Assembly: GCA_040905965.1 (NCBI GenBank)
Contig: JBBDQP010000066.1
Location: 1-29,728 of the forward strand
Direction of reading: 5' to 3'
Origin: DATHWB01 sp040905965
GTDB taxonomy: Bacteria; Actinomycetota; Acidimicrobiia; Spongiisociales; ZC4RG35
DNA length: 29,728 nucleotides
Shown: piece by piece, positions 7,596-15,787 of the stretch
How the letters are laid out: every line of letters starts with the position of its first letter
Position numbering within the stretch: the stretch's first letter is position 1
Made by a program: the position numbers and the translations under genes
Notes under the pieces: generated by a model
Database searches by the model: none
What the model was told of the DNA's origin: nothing
What the model saw: the letters and a program-made list of their open reading frames with translations, nothing else

Positions 7596-8794
7596 TCACC
7601 TTCTCCCAGTCGCGACTCGGCGAGCCGGCGCAGCCGGAGGGCGTTGAGACGGATGAATCCTTCGGCGTCGGCCTGGTTGTAGACGTCATCCTCCTCGAAT
7701 GTCACCGTCGCCTGGTCGTAGAGGGCGTGGCGTGCCGACCTCCGACCTTCGATCACACAGCTCCCCTTGTACAACTTGAGGCGCGCCTCGCCGTTGACCC
7801 GCTTTTGGATGTCGTCCATGAACGCCTGCAGCGCCTCGCGCTCCGGGGCGAACCAGAAGCCGTTGTAGACCATCTCGGCGTAGCGGGGAACCAACTCGTC
7901 ACGCAGATGGGCGACCTCGCGATCGAGCGTGATCGACTCGACGCCACGGTGGGCGTGGTGCAGCAGCGTTGCTCCCGGGGTCTCGTACACACCGCGGCTC
8001 TTCATCCCCACAAAGCGATTCTCCACGATGTCGACCCGACCGACGCCGTGCGCCCCGGCGATGGTGTTCGCCTTGGTGAGGAGTTCGACCGGAGCCAGCT
8101 CTTCGCCGTCGATGGCGACCGGAGTTCCCTTTTCGAAGGCGACCGTCACCCACTGCGGCTCGTCAGGGGCCTGCTCCGGGTCGACCGTCATCCGGAACAT
8201 GCCGGCGGGAGGCGACTCCCAGGGGTCCTCCAGAATTCCTCCTTCGTAGGACACGTGCATGAGGTTGGCGTCCATCGAATACGGCTTCTCGGGTGTGACC
8301 GGGACCGAAATTCCTCGGGCCTCGGCGTAGGCGACGCAGTCGGCCCGTCCCCGCAGCTTCCATTCGCGCCACGGAGCGATGACCCTGATGTTGGGGTTGA
8401 TGGCGTACGCCGCCAGCTCGAAACGGACCTGGTCGTTGCCCTTGCCCGTGGCACCGTGGGCGATGGCGTCGGCTCCGACCCGCTCCGCGGTCCGCATCAT
8501 CCCTTGGGTGATGATCGGCCGGGCGAGGGAAGTCCCCATCAGGTAGTAGCTCTCGTAGGTGGCATTGGCCCGGATCGCCGGGAAAACGGCATCGCGGACG
8601 AACTCCTCGGTGAGGTCTTCGACCACGGCCTCGACTGCGCCGGTGGCGATCGCCTTGTCCTTGGCCTCTGCCACCTCGTCGCCCTGGCCGACATCGGCGG
8701 TGTAGGCGACGACATCGGCTGAGTATTCCTCCCGCAGCCAGGTGAGGATGACCGAGGTGTCGAGTCCGCCCGAGTAGGCGAGGACGACTTTCAT
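7592..8794 (-). CDS. argG: Argininosuccinate synthase
   Basis: This enzyme joins citrulline and aspartate using ATP to give argininosuccinate. The 400-residue protein has the N-type ATP pyrophosphatase P-loop AYSGGLDTSV at residues 6-15, plus the family segments GATGKGNDQVRFE and GRADCVAYAEARGI. Length is normal for the family. It overlaps argR by 4 nt upstream and argH by 4 nt downstream, so the three genes are almost certainly co-translated from one mRNA. Regulation is expected through the ARG box in front of argR. Confidence 0.96.
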   Translation of the reverse strand: MKVVLAYSGGLDTSVILTWLREEYSADVVAYTADVGQGDEVAEAKDKAIATGAVEAVVEDLTEEFVRDAVFPAIRANATYESYYLMGTSLARPIITQGMMRTAERVGADAIAHGATGKGNDQVRFELAAYAINPNIRVIAPWREWKLRGRADCVAYAEARGISVPVTPEKPYSMDANLMHVSYEGGILEDPWESPPAGMFRMTVDPEQAPDEPQWVTVAFEKGTPVAIDGEELAPVELLTKANTIAGAHGVGRVDIVENRFVGMKSRGVYETPGATLLHHAHRGVESITLDREVAHLRDELVPRYAEMVYNGFWFAPEREALQAFMDDIQKRVNGEARLKLYKGSCVIEGRRSARHALYDQATVTFEEDDVYNQADAEGFIRLNALRLRRLAESRLGEGE

Positions 8795-9243
8795 GCGTTC
8801 GCTCCGATCGTTTCGAGTCTTGCTGCCAGCACCGGTCCCCCGTCTGCGACGGTGCTGATGACGAGGACCGTGTCGTCTCCTCCTACCGACCCCAGGACGT
8901 CGGTCAGCGCGGCTCCGTCGATGGCAGAGGCGACCACCATCGCCGCACCCGGGGGCGTCTTCATGACGACGACGTTGCCGCTGGACTGGATCGATTCGAC
9001 GAATTCGTCGATCGTGCGGCCCAAGTAGGCGACTGCTTCGTCCGGATCGCCCCGCTCACCGATCCGATAGTGATCGTCGTTCGCTTTGGTCGCGCCGATC
9101 ACCGACAGATCGCGCGACACGGTGGCCTGGGTGACCGACATTCCCCTCGCTTCGAGGAGTTCGACGAGCTCTGCCTGGCTGGTGACTGCCTGATCGAGGA
9201 TGAGGTTGCGGATCACGCGGCGTCGCGCCGCTGTCGTTGACAT
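8791..9243 (-). CDS. argR: Arginine repressor ArgR
   Basis: A 150-residue transcription factor that represses arginine genes when bound to arginine. The N-terminal winged helix-turn-helix includes SQAELVELLEARG and VTQATVSRDL; the C-terminal oligomerization and arginine-binding domain has GSVGGDDTV in place of the common G-T/S-x-x-GDD-T motif. An open frame extends 69 bases further upstream, but the ATG at 9243 is preferred: it is followed directly by the family-typical N-terminus and preceded by TATGCT at 7 nt, and the longer form would run through the palindromic operator. It is the first gene of argRGH and divergent from the CNNM genes. The overlapping operator indicates autoregulation. 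Confidence 0.94.
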   Translation of the reverse strand: MSTTAARRRVIRNLILDQAVTSQAELVELLEARGMSVTQATVSRDLSVIGATKANDDHYRIGERGDPDEAVAYLGRTIDEFVESIQSSGNVVVMKTPPGAAMVVASAIDGAALTDVLGSVGGDDTVLVISTVADGGPVLAARLETIGANA

Positions 9244-9250
9244 GGCATAC

Positions 9251-9256
9251 AGCATA
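9251..9256 (-). promoter_or_regulatory. -10 box of argRGH
   Basis: On the minus strand TATGCT lies 7 nt before the argR ATG, suiting a leaderless transcript. Three of its bases are shared with the palindrome at 9254-9269, so a protein bound there would block the promoter. Confidence 0.5.
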
Positions 9257-9269
9257 CGCATATGCGTAT
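9254..9269. promoter_or_regulatory. ARG box (probable ArgR operator) of argRGH
   Basis: The sequence ATACGCATATGCGTAT is a perfect 16-bp palindrome. The same sequence, with 15 of 16 positions identical, lies in front of argC at 20061-20076. Both overlap the -10 box of their gene by three bases in the same orientation. Pairing with argR and the first gene of the other arg operon makes ArgR the obvious ligand, although the half-site differs from the E. coli consensus. It may also affect the divergent CNNM promoter. Confidence 0.8.
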
Positions 9270-9302
9270 ATAGGTGCCAACCGGGACTGCCGGGCGGACC
9301 GA

Positions 9303-9308
9303 TAAGCT
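9303..9308 (+). promoter_or_regulatory. Possible -10 box of the CNNM operon
   Basis: TAAGCT fits TANNNT and lies 10 nt before the ATG of a five-codon ORF and 24 nt before the proposed CTG start of the first CNNM gene. No clear -35 was found. This is a weak assignment. Confidence 0.3.
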
Positions 9309-9318
9309 GCACCGACCG

Positions 9319-9336
9319 ATGGAGACGCGCCGCTGA
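9319..9336 (+). other. Five-codon leader ORF (METRR) overlapping the CNNM start
   Basis: ATG GAG ACG CGC CGC TGA encodes Met-Glu-Thr-Arg-Arg. Its stop codon overlaps the proposed CTG start of the next gene as CTGA, the overlap type seen in translational coupling. Two adjacent Arg codons next to an ARG box are suggestive, but with only 18 bases the ORF may be chance. Confidence 0.3.
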
Positions 9337-10655
9337 ATCCGTATTGGGCTCTCGCTCTGGTCGCCGCGCTCATCGCCGCCAACGGCTTGTTCGTGGCCGC
9401 CGAGTTCTCCCTGATCTCGGTGCGGCGCGGAAGGCTCGTGGCCCTGTCGAAAGAGGGGAGCCGACGGGCTGCCACCGCCCTGCGGGAGTTGGATCGCGCC
9501 TCTTTCATGCTCTCCGGAGCCCAATTCGGCATCACCGCCACCAGCCTGGTCGTCGGATTCCTGGCAGAAGCGGCAGTCGGCGACGCCGTGATCCGGCCGG
9601 TGCTCGAACTGTTCTCGCTGTCAGAAGACGCCGCCACGCCCATCGCCCTCACACTGGCCTTCCTCATCTCGACAGTCGTCCAGATGCTCTTCGGCGAACT
9701 CGCCCCCAAGAACCTCGCCCTCGCCATTCCCGTCAAGATGTCGCTGTTCGTCGCCTATCCGATCCACTGGTTCGGCAACGCCTTCGGCCCGATCATCCGG
9801 GTCTTCGACGGCTCAGCGGGCTGGGTCACCAAGCGGGTGTTCCGAGTCGACGCGTCCGAAGAACGCCAGGGTGGTCACTCACCCGAAGAGCTGGCCCGGA
9901 TCATCGTCGCCTCCCAGGAGGAAGGTCAGCTCTCGCGAGATCAGGGAGAGTTGCTCACCCGAGCCGTCGAACTCGGTCAGCGGCGGGTCTACGAGGTGAT
10001 GGTGCCGCGCACGAGAGTGACGTTCCTCGACGGCGACGACCCGGTCGACGCCCTCCGGCTCGCCGCTCGCGAAACGGGTCACTCGCGGTTCCCCGTCGTG
10101 GGAGAGACCGACGACGACATCCTCGGCACAGTTCACATCAAGGATCTGCTGTCGGTTCCTGCCGAGCAGCGAGACGTCGCTGTCCTGCGGTCGATCGCCA
10201 GCCCCGCTCTGATCGTGCCAGACACCGACAGACTGCGGCCCCTGCTCTCCAAGATGCGCCAGTCGCGCCGGACGTTCGCAGTCGTCGCCGACGAGTACGG
10301 CGGGGTCGCCGGAATCGTGACCCTGGAAGACGTCGTCGAAGAGCTCGTCGGTGAGATCGAGGACGAGTTCGACTCCAAGGCCCAACCCATCCGGGCCACG
10401 TCCGACGGCGGGTACCTCTTCGATGGGACAGTCAGGGCCGAGGATGCCGAAGTCACGCTCGGTTGCGAACTCCCCGAGGGTGGCTACGAGACGATCGCCG
10501 GGTTCCTCATCTCCACGCTCGGACGGATACCGGCCGAGGGCGAGTTCGTGGACGTGGAACGTTGGCGCCTCCGAGCCGTCGAGATCGACGGCCTGCGGGT
10601 GGTCACGATCTCCGCCCAGCCCGTAGCGGACACCGAAGACGAGGCCGAACGATGA
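9333..10655 (+). CDS. CNNM/CorC-type membrane protein (DUF21 - CBS pair - CorC_HlyC), first copy
   Basis: A 440-residue inner-membrane protein of the CNNM/CorC (TlyC, 'hemolysin') family, linked to Mg2+ and other cation export. The DUF21 membrane domain covers about residues 1-190 and includes GLFVAAEFSL and GELAPKNLAL (from 121); a CBS pair (about 205-325) includes MVPRTRVTFL and EYGGVAGIVTLEDVVEELVG; a CorC_HlyC domain closes the protein. There is no ATG, GTG or early TTG that keeps the first helix: the frame opens at 9306, and a TTG at 9387 would remove it. CTG at 9333 keeps the helix and has GGAGA (9321-9325) at 7-nt spacing, so it is the preferred start. The stop overlaps the next gene as ATGA. 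Confidence 0.85.
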   Translation: MNPYWALALVAALIAANGLFVAAEFSLISVRRGRLVALSKEGSRRAATALRELDRASFMLSGAQFGITATSLVVGFLAEAAVGDAVIRPVLELFSLSEDAATPIALTLAFLISTVVQMLFGELAPKNLALAIPVKMSLFVAYPIHWFGNAFGPIIRVFDGSAGWVTKRVFRVDASEERQGGHSPEELARIIVASQEEGQLSRDQGELLTRAVELGQRRVYEVMVPRTRVTFLDGDDPVDALRLAARETGHSRFPVVGETDDDILGTVHIKDLLSVPAEQRDVAVLRSIASPALIVPDTDRLRPLLSKMRQSRRTFAVVADEYGGVAGIVTLEDVVEELVGEIEDEFDSKAQPIRATSDGGYLFDGTVRAEDAEVTLGCELPEGGYETIAGFLISTLGRIPAEGEFVDVERWRLRAVEIDGLRVVTISAQPVADTEDEAER

Positions 10656-11986
10656 CGCTCCAACTGGCGGCCGATGCCGCCGATCTCAGCGCCGGATTCG
10701 ATCCGACCGCCCTCCTGATCGGACTGGCCCTGCTCGTCGCCAACGGCTTCTTCGTGGCGGCCGAGATCGCGCTCCTCGCCGCCAACCGGGCCCAGGTCGA
10801 GGAGATGGCCTCCCACGGCGAGGCCGGCGCCGTCCGGGCGCTGAAAGCCCTGAGGGAACTGTCGGTCACCTTCTCCGGCGCACAACTCGGGATCACCATG
10901 TGCTCACTGGGGCTCGGGGCCATCGCCGAGCCTGCGCTGGGGTCGCTCTTCCTCGTCTGGTTGGAACCGATCGGGCTCAGTGACACCACCGCCAGCGTGA
11001 CGGCGTTCGTGGTCGCACTGAGCATCGTGGTCTTCCTCCACATGGTGGTTGGCGAGATGGTCCCGAAGAATCTGGCGTTGGCGGACGCCGAGCGGCTTGC
11101 CGTCCGGCTCTCGCTGCTGTTCGGCTGGTACGTCAAACTCTTTCGTCCGTTGATCGTGGTGCTGAACGCGGCGGCCAACGGAATCGTCCGTCTGACGGGG
11201 GTCCAGCCCGTCGAGGAGATCGGACTCGTCCACACCCCGGACGAACTGCGGATGGCGTTGCGCGAGTCGCTGCGCAGCGGCCTCATCGCACCGGGACAGG
11301 TTCGGGTCCTCTCTGCGGTTCTCGCTCTCAGCGATATCGACGCGGAGGCTGCGATGACACCCCGGATCGATCTCGTCACCGTCGACGAAGGAGATTCCGT
11401 CGACGAGATCTTGCGGGTGGCAGCCGAGTCCGGTCACTCGCGACTGCCTGTGCGCAAAGCGGACCTCGATCACATCATCGGAGTCGTCCACGTCAAGGAT
11501 CTCTTGACGGCCGAGCAGAACGACCTCGCCGGCAAGAGGGCTGGCGAGCTTCGCCGGCCGATGCCGGTGGTTCCCGAGTCGCGCGATCTCGACCAACTCC
11601 TCAACGACATGCGCGCCGAGCGATCGCATCTCGCCCTCGTCATCGACGAGCACGGGGGAACGGCGGGTGTCCTGACCCTCGACGACATCCTCGAAGAACT
11701 CGTGGGCGAAATCGCAGACGAATTCGACCCGGCCGAACTGGAGCAGCGGAATCGGGAAGGTGCCTGGGTGGTGGCGGGGACAATGCGGCGGGACGAACTC
11801 GAACGGCTGACCGGATTGGAACTTCCCGAGGGCGAGACCGAGACGGTGTCGGGGGCGATCAGCGAGGCGCTCGGCCGACTCCCCGCTCGCGGCGATCGCG
11901 TCGACCACGACGGGTGGACACTTCGGGTCTTGACGATGGAGGGCAGGCGGGCAGGCCAGGTGGAGGTCGTGGCGCCGACAGACTGA
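10652..11986 (+). CDS. CNNM/CorC-type membrane protein (DUF21 - CBS pair - CorC_HlyC), second copy
   Basis: A 444-residue paralogue of the preceding gene with the same domain order: DUF21 with NGFFVAAEIAL and GEMVPKNLAL (from 134), a CBS pair ending in EHGGTAGVLTLDDILEELVG, and a C-terminal CorC_HlyC domain. The two proteins are well diverged, so the duplication is not recent, and tandem CNNM pairs that may form heteromers are common in actinobacteria. The ATG at 10652 overlaps the upstream stop by 4 nt, pointing to coupled translation. Likely role: Mg2+ or divalent cation homeostasis at the cytoplasmic membrane. The gene converges on the next one with 7 bases between stops. Confidence 0.88.
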   Translation: MTLQLAADAADLSAGFDPTALLIGLALLVANGFFVAAEIALLAANRAQVEEMASHGEAGAVRALKALRELSVTFSGAQLGITMCSLGLGAIAEPALGSLFLVWLEPIGLSDTTASVTAFVVALSIVVFLHMVVGEMVPKNLALADAERLAVRLSLLFGWYVKLFRPLIVVLNAAANGIVRLTGVQPVEEIGLVHTPDELRMALRESLRSGLIAPGQVRVLSAVLALSDIDAEAAMTPRIDLVTVDEGDSVDEILRVAAESGHSRLPVRKADLDHIIGVVHVKDLLTAEQNDLAGKRAGELRRPMPVVPESRDLDQLLNDMRAERSHLALVIDEHGGTAGVLTLDDILEELVGEIADEFDPAELEQRNREGAWVVAGTMRRDELERLTGLELPEGETETVSGAISEALGRLPARGDRVDHDGWTLRVLTMEGRRAGQVEVVAPTD

Positions 11987-11993
11987 GTCCGTG

Positions 11994-13019
11994 TCAGCCG
12001 CCGGCCTGCCACATGACGGTCCGCCCATCGGCATCGACTCCGACCACCGTGGGCAACTCGGTGCCGTCGAGGAGTTGCGTCGGCGTTCCTCCGAATCCAC
12101 CACTTTTCCACAGTGCGAGCCGTTCCCAGCCGGAGGCGGAAGCGACCCAGGCCGAGTCCGCAGACCAGTCATAGACGGCCAGTCGTCCTCCCCAGGAGAC
12201 GGTGGGACCGATGGGAGCGGGGTCGAGCGGCGTCAGGCCGTCGTCACCCCGGTACTCGTGGATTCCTTTCGACGCCGAGGCGCCGACTGCGTACACCCCA
12301 CCGGCCTCCACCAATCCGGCGAAGCCCGACCCGAGGGGCCGCCAGTTCAGCCCCCCGTCGGAGGTCACGTGGATCGCACCAGTGGCGTCCAGCACGACGA
12401 GATCCTCGTCCGTGCTCGCCGCGTCGACCACGACGCCGGGGACTTCGATCCCGTGTGAGTCAGGTCCGGAGATAACTGCGATAGGCCGATCGACGTCGAA
12501 CACGACGACATCGCCCCGGTGCGCCGCCACCGCTCCGGCTCGCACCCCGAACACCGTGTGTGCCCCTTCGAAGCGACCGGCTTCGTCAAACCCGAACATC
12601 ACCGTGCGATCCCCGGTGACACCGACGATGACGAAACCGCGGTCGACCACCGCCCCAACCCCCGGTGCGATCGCGATCGACAGTGGCAGGCCGAGCAGGG
12701 GACGCCAGACACGGTCCTGGAGAATGCTGGCGGGCCACAGACCGGTGCCGGTGACGGACACCACGGACCGACCGAATCCGACCAGCTGATGCGAGGGATC
12801 GATCTCGATCGGTTCGTCCCACACCCTGGCGCCCGAAGGCGGTTCGACCGCCGGAGCGGCGCCGGGAGGCGGTGGGACTCGCACCGGCGACTCGGAGAAT
12901 GCGAGAGAAGGCCAGGTCGCGGCGACCGCCAACACCAGTGCGACGACTGGTACCAACGGCGTCAGATGACGGCTCCGAACCGGTCTCTGCTCCTCGGCGG
13001 TCGGCATCGTGATGCTCAT
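11994..13019 (-). CDS. Membrane-anchored protein with Asp-box (BNR-like) propeller features, short paralogue
   Basis: Function not recognised. The 341-residue protein has a basic cytoplasmic N-terminus (1-18), one hydrophobic anchor or uncleaved signal (about 20-41), a Pro-rich linker (43-60), and a beta-rich body of Val/Gly strands. Residues 219-226, TSDGGLNW, fit the Asp-box pattern found at blade turns of sialidase and sortilin-type beta-propellers. The N-terminus MSITMPTAEE closely matches MSIDLPTAED of the gene just upstream, so the two are probably tandem paralogues. It starts 19 bases after the stop of that gene and is presumably co-transcribed. Likely exposed outside the cytoplasmic membrane. 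Confidence 0.7.
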   Translation of the reverse strand: MSITMPTAEEQRPVRSRHLTPLVPVVALVLAVAATWPSLAFSESPVRVPPPPGAAPAVEPPSGARVWDEPIEIDPSHQLVGFGRSVVSVTGTGLWPASILQDRVWRPLLGLPLSIAIAPGVGAVVDRGFVIVGVTGDRTVMFGFDEAGRFEGAHTVFGVRAGAVAAHRGDVVVFDVDRPIAVISGPDSHGIEVPGVVVDAASTDEDLVVLDATGAIHVTSDGGLNWRPLGSGFAGLVEAGGVYAVGASASKGIHEYRGDDGLTPLDPAPIGPTVSWGGRLAVYDWSADSAWVASASGWERLALWKSGGFGGTPTQLLDGTELPTVVGVDADGRTVMWQAGG

Positions 13020-13038
13020 GGCCCCAACCTACGCGGCG

Positions 13039-15150
13039 TCAGCGCGCTCCGGTCCAGCGGTAGATCACCCGTTCACCCTCCTCGGACACGAGTGCGTACC
13101 CACCCGGACCGGGGATCGGGGCGATGAACACTCCCCACATGCCGTTTTCGGGACCGAGAGGAACGTCGAAGGTCTCTCCCGACAGATCATCGAGGACCCG
13201 CAGGACCGACGGTCCGTGGGCAGTGATGCCGTCACCCCAAGTCATGAGTGTCGACCCGGGGCTCGCACTGGAGTCGAGCACGACGTCACCGGCCACCGAC
13301 ACTTCGGTCAACTCCAGTGTGGCGGCGTCGACGGTCAACACTCGGGGGGGCTGTTCTGCAGTGACCACGATCAGTCGCTCCGACGACACTCCGGCAGTGG
13401 AGATCGGAATCTCGAACGTCGTCCAGGTCGTCCCGAGGTCGGTCGACAGGCTCCACTCCGTCATCGGACTGGCGTGGCCGGTTCCCACCAGGAGACCGTC
13501 GAACTCGAATATGCGTGCCGGGAGCGACGCCAACTGAAGGCGGTCCTGCACCTCGCCGTTCACCAGGTCGACCCGCACGGGACCCTCGGGACCGGTCCCG
13601 AGCACGACGAGCGTCGGACCACGCAGGGTGGCGTGGCGAATCGAAAGACCGGGGAGCAGATGAACCCGGTGCCCGCCGTTGTCGATCTCGTAGACGACCC
13701 CAGCCGACGGAGTCTCGCCGAACATCAGCAGTCGACCCGACTGCTCAAAGACGCCCGCCAAGCCGAACCCGGACACCACCTCGATGCCGTTCCACGATCC
13801 TTCGTCGCCCGAGACCCAGATCGTGCCTGGGTCGAGAATCCCTGCGAGGGCGACCAGGTGACCACCCGTGTCGAACACGCGGTCGGCGTCCCCAGGAAGG
13901 CTGGCGACGAAGTCCCACGCGTGGCCCTCTCGCGGGGCAACGACGTCCGGTGCGTCCTGTGCGAGCGACGTCGACCACAGAACGGGTTGGCCGGCCGCTC
14001 GGCCGAACACGACGGTGTCACCGAAGACGCTCGCCCCACGGGCGACCGCCGGGGACACAACACTGAGGTCGACCGGAGTCCAGCCATTGCCGAACCGATG
14101 CCCCCACAGGCCACCGTCGACCCCCGATTCGCCGAGCGAGCCGCCGATGACACCGCCTGGGACGGCGTGGATCCACCCCACGTCGCGGCGAAGCAGGCTT
14201 CCTTCGGCGGTCCATGCTCGGGGAGACTCGGCACGCATGAGTCCGGTCCTCACCGTCCCGTCGGAATCAAGAGTCCGGATGGATGCGACCAGCCCTCCCT
14301 CCGGGTGCGCCAAGACGTCGGTGACGACCCCTCGACCGACGGGTACCGGCGCCCAGTCGATGGCGCCGTCCGGCCGCCACCACACCACCGCACCCTCGGC
14401 GTCCCCGCCAACGGCCACGATTCCACCATCGACACCGACCACATCGGTGACGACGACGTTGCTCCCCGGAGGGGTGATGTCATCCCAGTTGCCGATCCAA
14501 CCGTGGAGCAATCGCCCGACCCTCCCCGCACCCGGACGCAATGTCTCGGTGAACGGGGCCGCACCCTGACCGATCACGTACCACTCGCCGTCGATGACCC
14601 GCAGTGCGTCGATCCGACCCGGGCCTTCGAACGGGTGGTCGACGACGGTGAAGTCGGAGTCCACCAGGCCGTGCCACAGGGTTGGCACCGAGCTTCCCAT
14701 TCCGGGGCCGACGATCGCCCCGCCGACCACGAAGCCGTCGAGATACGGCACCGCACTACTCAGGAAGGCACGCTCCGACACCTCTATGTCACGCAGGGTC
14801 CACTGCTCTCCGCCGGTCGTCCAGACGAACCCGCCGCCCTGGTCGGACTGCTCGCCCACCGCGACCCGGCCGTGCGGCGAAGCCGCCATCGCCGTGAACT
14901 CGCCCCCTCCGGGAAAAAACACCTCTGAGGTGAATCGCACGAGGCCGTCCGCAACCACGACGTCGCCGGCACTCGGCTGGGTCACGGGAGGCTCGATCAA
15001 CGAGGGAGACTCGACCGGATCCTCACCGCTCCAAAACACGCCGACGATGAGCGCAAGGAGAACGACCCACATGGTCACTCTTCCGTGCGGAGGCCGGTGC
15101 GACGACTGCTTCCGAGGGGTGTCCTCTGCAGTCGGGAGGTCGATGCTCAC
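13039..15150 (-). CDS. Membrane-anchored protein with Asp-box (BNR-like) propeller features, long paralogue
   Basis: Function not recognised. A 703-residue protein with a short polar N-terminus, one hydrophobic segment near residues 25-41, a Pro/Glu-rich linker, and a long beta-rich outer region. An Asp-box is clear at 569-576 (STDLGTTW), with weaker relatives such as VSGDEGSW, so one or two beta-propellers are likely. GTG at 15150 was chosen because it yields MSIDLPTAED, matching the neighbouring paralogue; the frame stays open further upstream but that would run into the preceding gene. ATG at residue 27 is an alternative. A strong inverted repeat (15160-15182) lies just before the start. 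Confidence 0.68.
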   Translation of the reverse strand: MSIDLPTAEDTPRKQSSHRPPHGRVTMWVVLLALIVGVFWSGEDPVESPSLIEPPVTQPSAGDVVVADGLVRFTSEVFFPGGGEFTAMAASPHGRVAVGEQSDQGGGFVWTTGGEQWTLRDIEVSERAFLSSAVPYLDGFVVGGAIVGPGMGSSVPTLWHGLVDSDFTVVDHPFEGPGRIDALRVIDGEWYVIGQGAAPFTETLRPGAGRVGRLLHGWIGNWDDITPPGSNVVVTDVVGVDGGIVAVGGDAEGAVVWWRPDGAIDWAPVPVGRGVVTDVLAHPEGGLVASIRTLDSDGTVRTGLMRAESPRAWTAEGSLLRRDVGWIHAVPGGVIGGSLGESGVDGGLWGHRFGNGWTPVDLSVVSPAVARGASVFGDTVVFGRAAGQPVLWSTSLAQDAPDVVAPREGHAWDFVASLPGDADRVFDTGGHLVALAGILDPGTIWVSGDEGSWNGIEVVSGFGLAGVFEQSGRLLMFGETPSAGVVYEIDNGGHRVHLLPGLSIRHATLRGPTLVVLGTGPEGPVRVDLVNGEVQDRLQLASLPARIFEFDGLLVGTGHASPMTEWSLSTDLGTTWTTFEIPISTAGVSSERLIVVTAEQPPRVLTVDAATLELTEVSVAGDVVLDSSASPGSTLMTWGDGITAHGPSVLRVLDDLSGETFDVPLGPENGMWGVFIAPIPGPGGYALVSEEGERVIYRWTGAR

Positions 15151-15159
15151 CGGCCGAAA

Positions 15160-15182
15160 GCTACCGGGCGCAGTCCGGTAGC
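15160..15182 (-). terminator. Inverted repeat between the MBL-fold gene and the propeller genes
   Basis: GCTACCGG (15160-15167) and CCGGTAGC (15175-15182) form a perfect 8-bp stem with a 7-nt loop. Read on the minus strand, the stem is followed by CTTTCGG, a poor U-tract, and then the GTG at 15150. It could be a weak terminator of the arg operon, a leader hairpin of the propeller genes, or a protein-binding palindrome; the sequence does not decide. Confidence 0.4.
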
Positions 15183-15208
15183 AGTCCCCGGCAGCACGCG
15201 CCCGAACG

Positions 15209-15787
15209 TCACACCGGGGTATCGGGGCCCGGCGTGAACGCCGGACCGTGCCCGGGGACGATGAGGGACGCCACTTCGAGTACCCGGGCACGGCCGGGAT
15301 GGACGGCGGCCGGGTCGACCGCCAGCGGGTCTTCGGGCGGCCCGTCGGCGAACCACCAGAGGTGGGTGGCGGCGACGATCCCGCCATCCGTACCGACAAG
15401 GGTCGTGATGTCCTGCGGAGTGTGACCGGGGGTCTCCCACAGCATCACCGATGGCGAAACGAGAAACCCTTCCGCCGGACGCGATGTCCACGTGTCATGG
15501 TGATAGATCGCCCAGTGGTCGTGGACTCGTGCGTCGCCGAACAGGCCGATGTTGACGGTGTGGTCGGGATGGTGGTGGCTGATGATGACGTCGGTGACGT
15601 CAGCCGGAACGATCCCGGCCGCGGTGAGAGGTTCGAGGATCGACGCCTGCGACGGCGCCATTCCCGGATCGATCACGATCACGGCACCCGAGTCCCGCAC
15701 CAGGGAGACGGTCGATCGCACTGACGGCCGTCCCGATCCATCCTGCAACACGACCAGCGTCGCCGAGGTGCCGATTTCGAGACTCAT
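15209..15787 (-). CDS. Metallo-beta-lactamase-fold hydrolase (MBLAC1-like)
   Basis: A 192-residue cytoplasmic protein of the metallo-beta-lactamase fold. The metal motif HxHxDH is present as HHHPDH (71-76), with further ligands H122 in ETPGHTPQD and H180 in VPGHGPAF. The expected bridging Asp, usually in an A/G-D motif, is not evident: the corresponding segment reads VAATHLWW (138-145). STVSLVRDSG near residue 25 recalls MBLAC1-type proteins, so a hydrolase for a thioester, nucleotide or RNA-type substrate is possible, but none is assigned. The ATG overlaps the argD stop as ATGA, so it is translated with the arg operon, in the slot where argF often lies. Confidence 0.8.
   Translation of the reverse strand: MSLEIGTSATLVVLQDGSGRPSVRSTVSLVRDSGAVIVIDPGMAPSQASILEPLTAAGIVPADVTDVIISHHHPDHTVNIGLFGDARVHDHWAIYHHDTWTSRPAEGFLVSPSVMLWETPGHTPQDITTLVGTDGGIVAATHLWWFADGPPEDPLAVDPAAVHPGRARVLEVASLIVPGHGPAFTPGPDTPV

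Noticed and set aside
9244..9312. Longer N-terminus of ArgR
   Set aside because: It would place the palindromic operator and -10 box inside the coding region.
10463..10651. N-terminal extension of the second CNNM protein
   Set aside because: The extra 63 residues are an Arg-rich shadow of the first CNNM gene; ATG at 10652 with an ATGA overlap gives the normal family start.
13009..14928. A 639-residue plus-strand open frame
   Set aside because: It is antisense to the propeller-type gene, rich in Arg, Asp and Pro with no domain signal, as expected of frames opposite GC-rich coding DNA.
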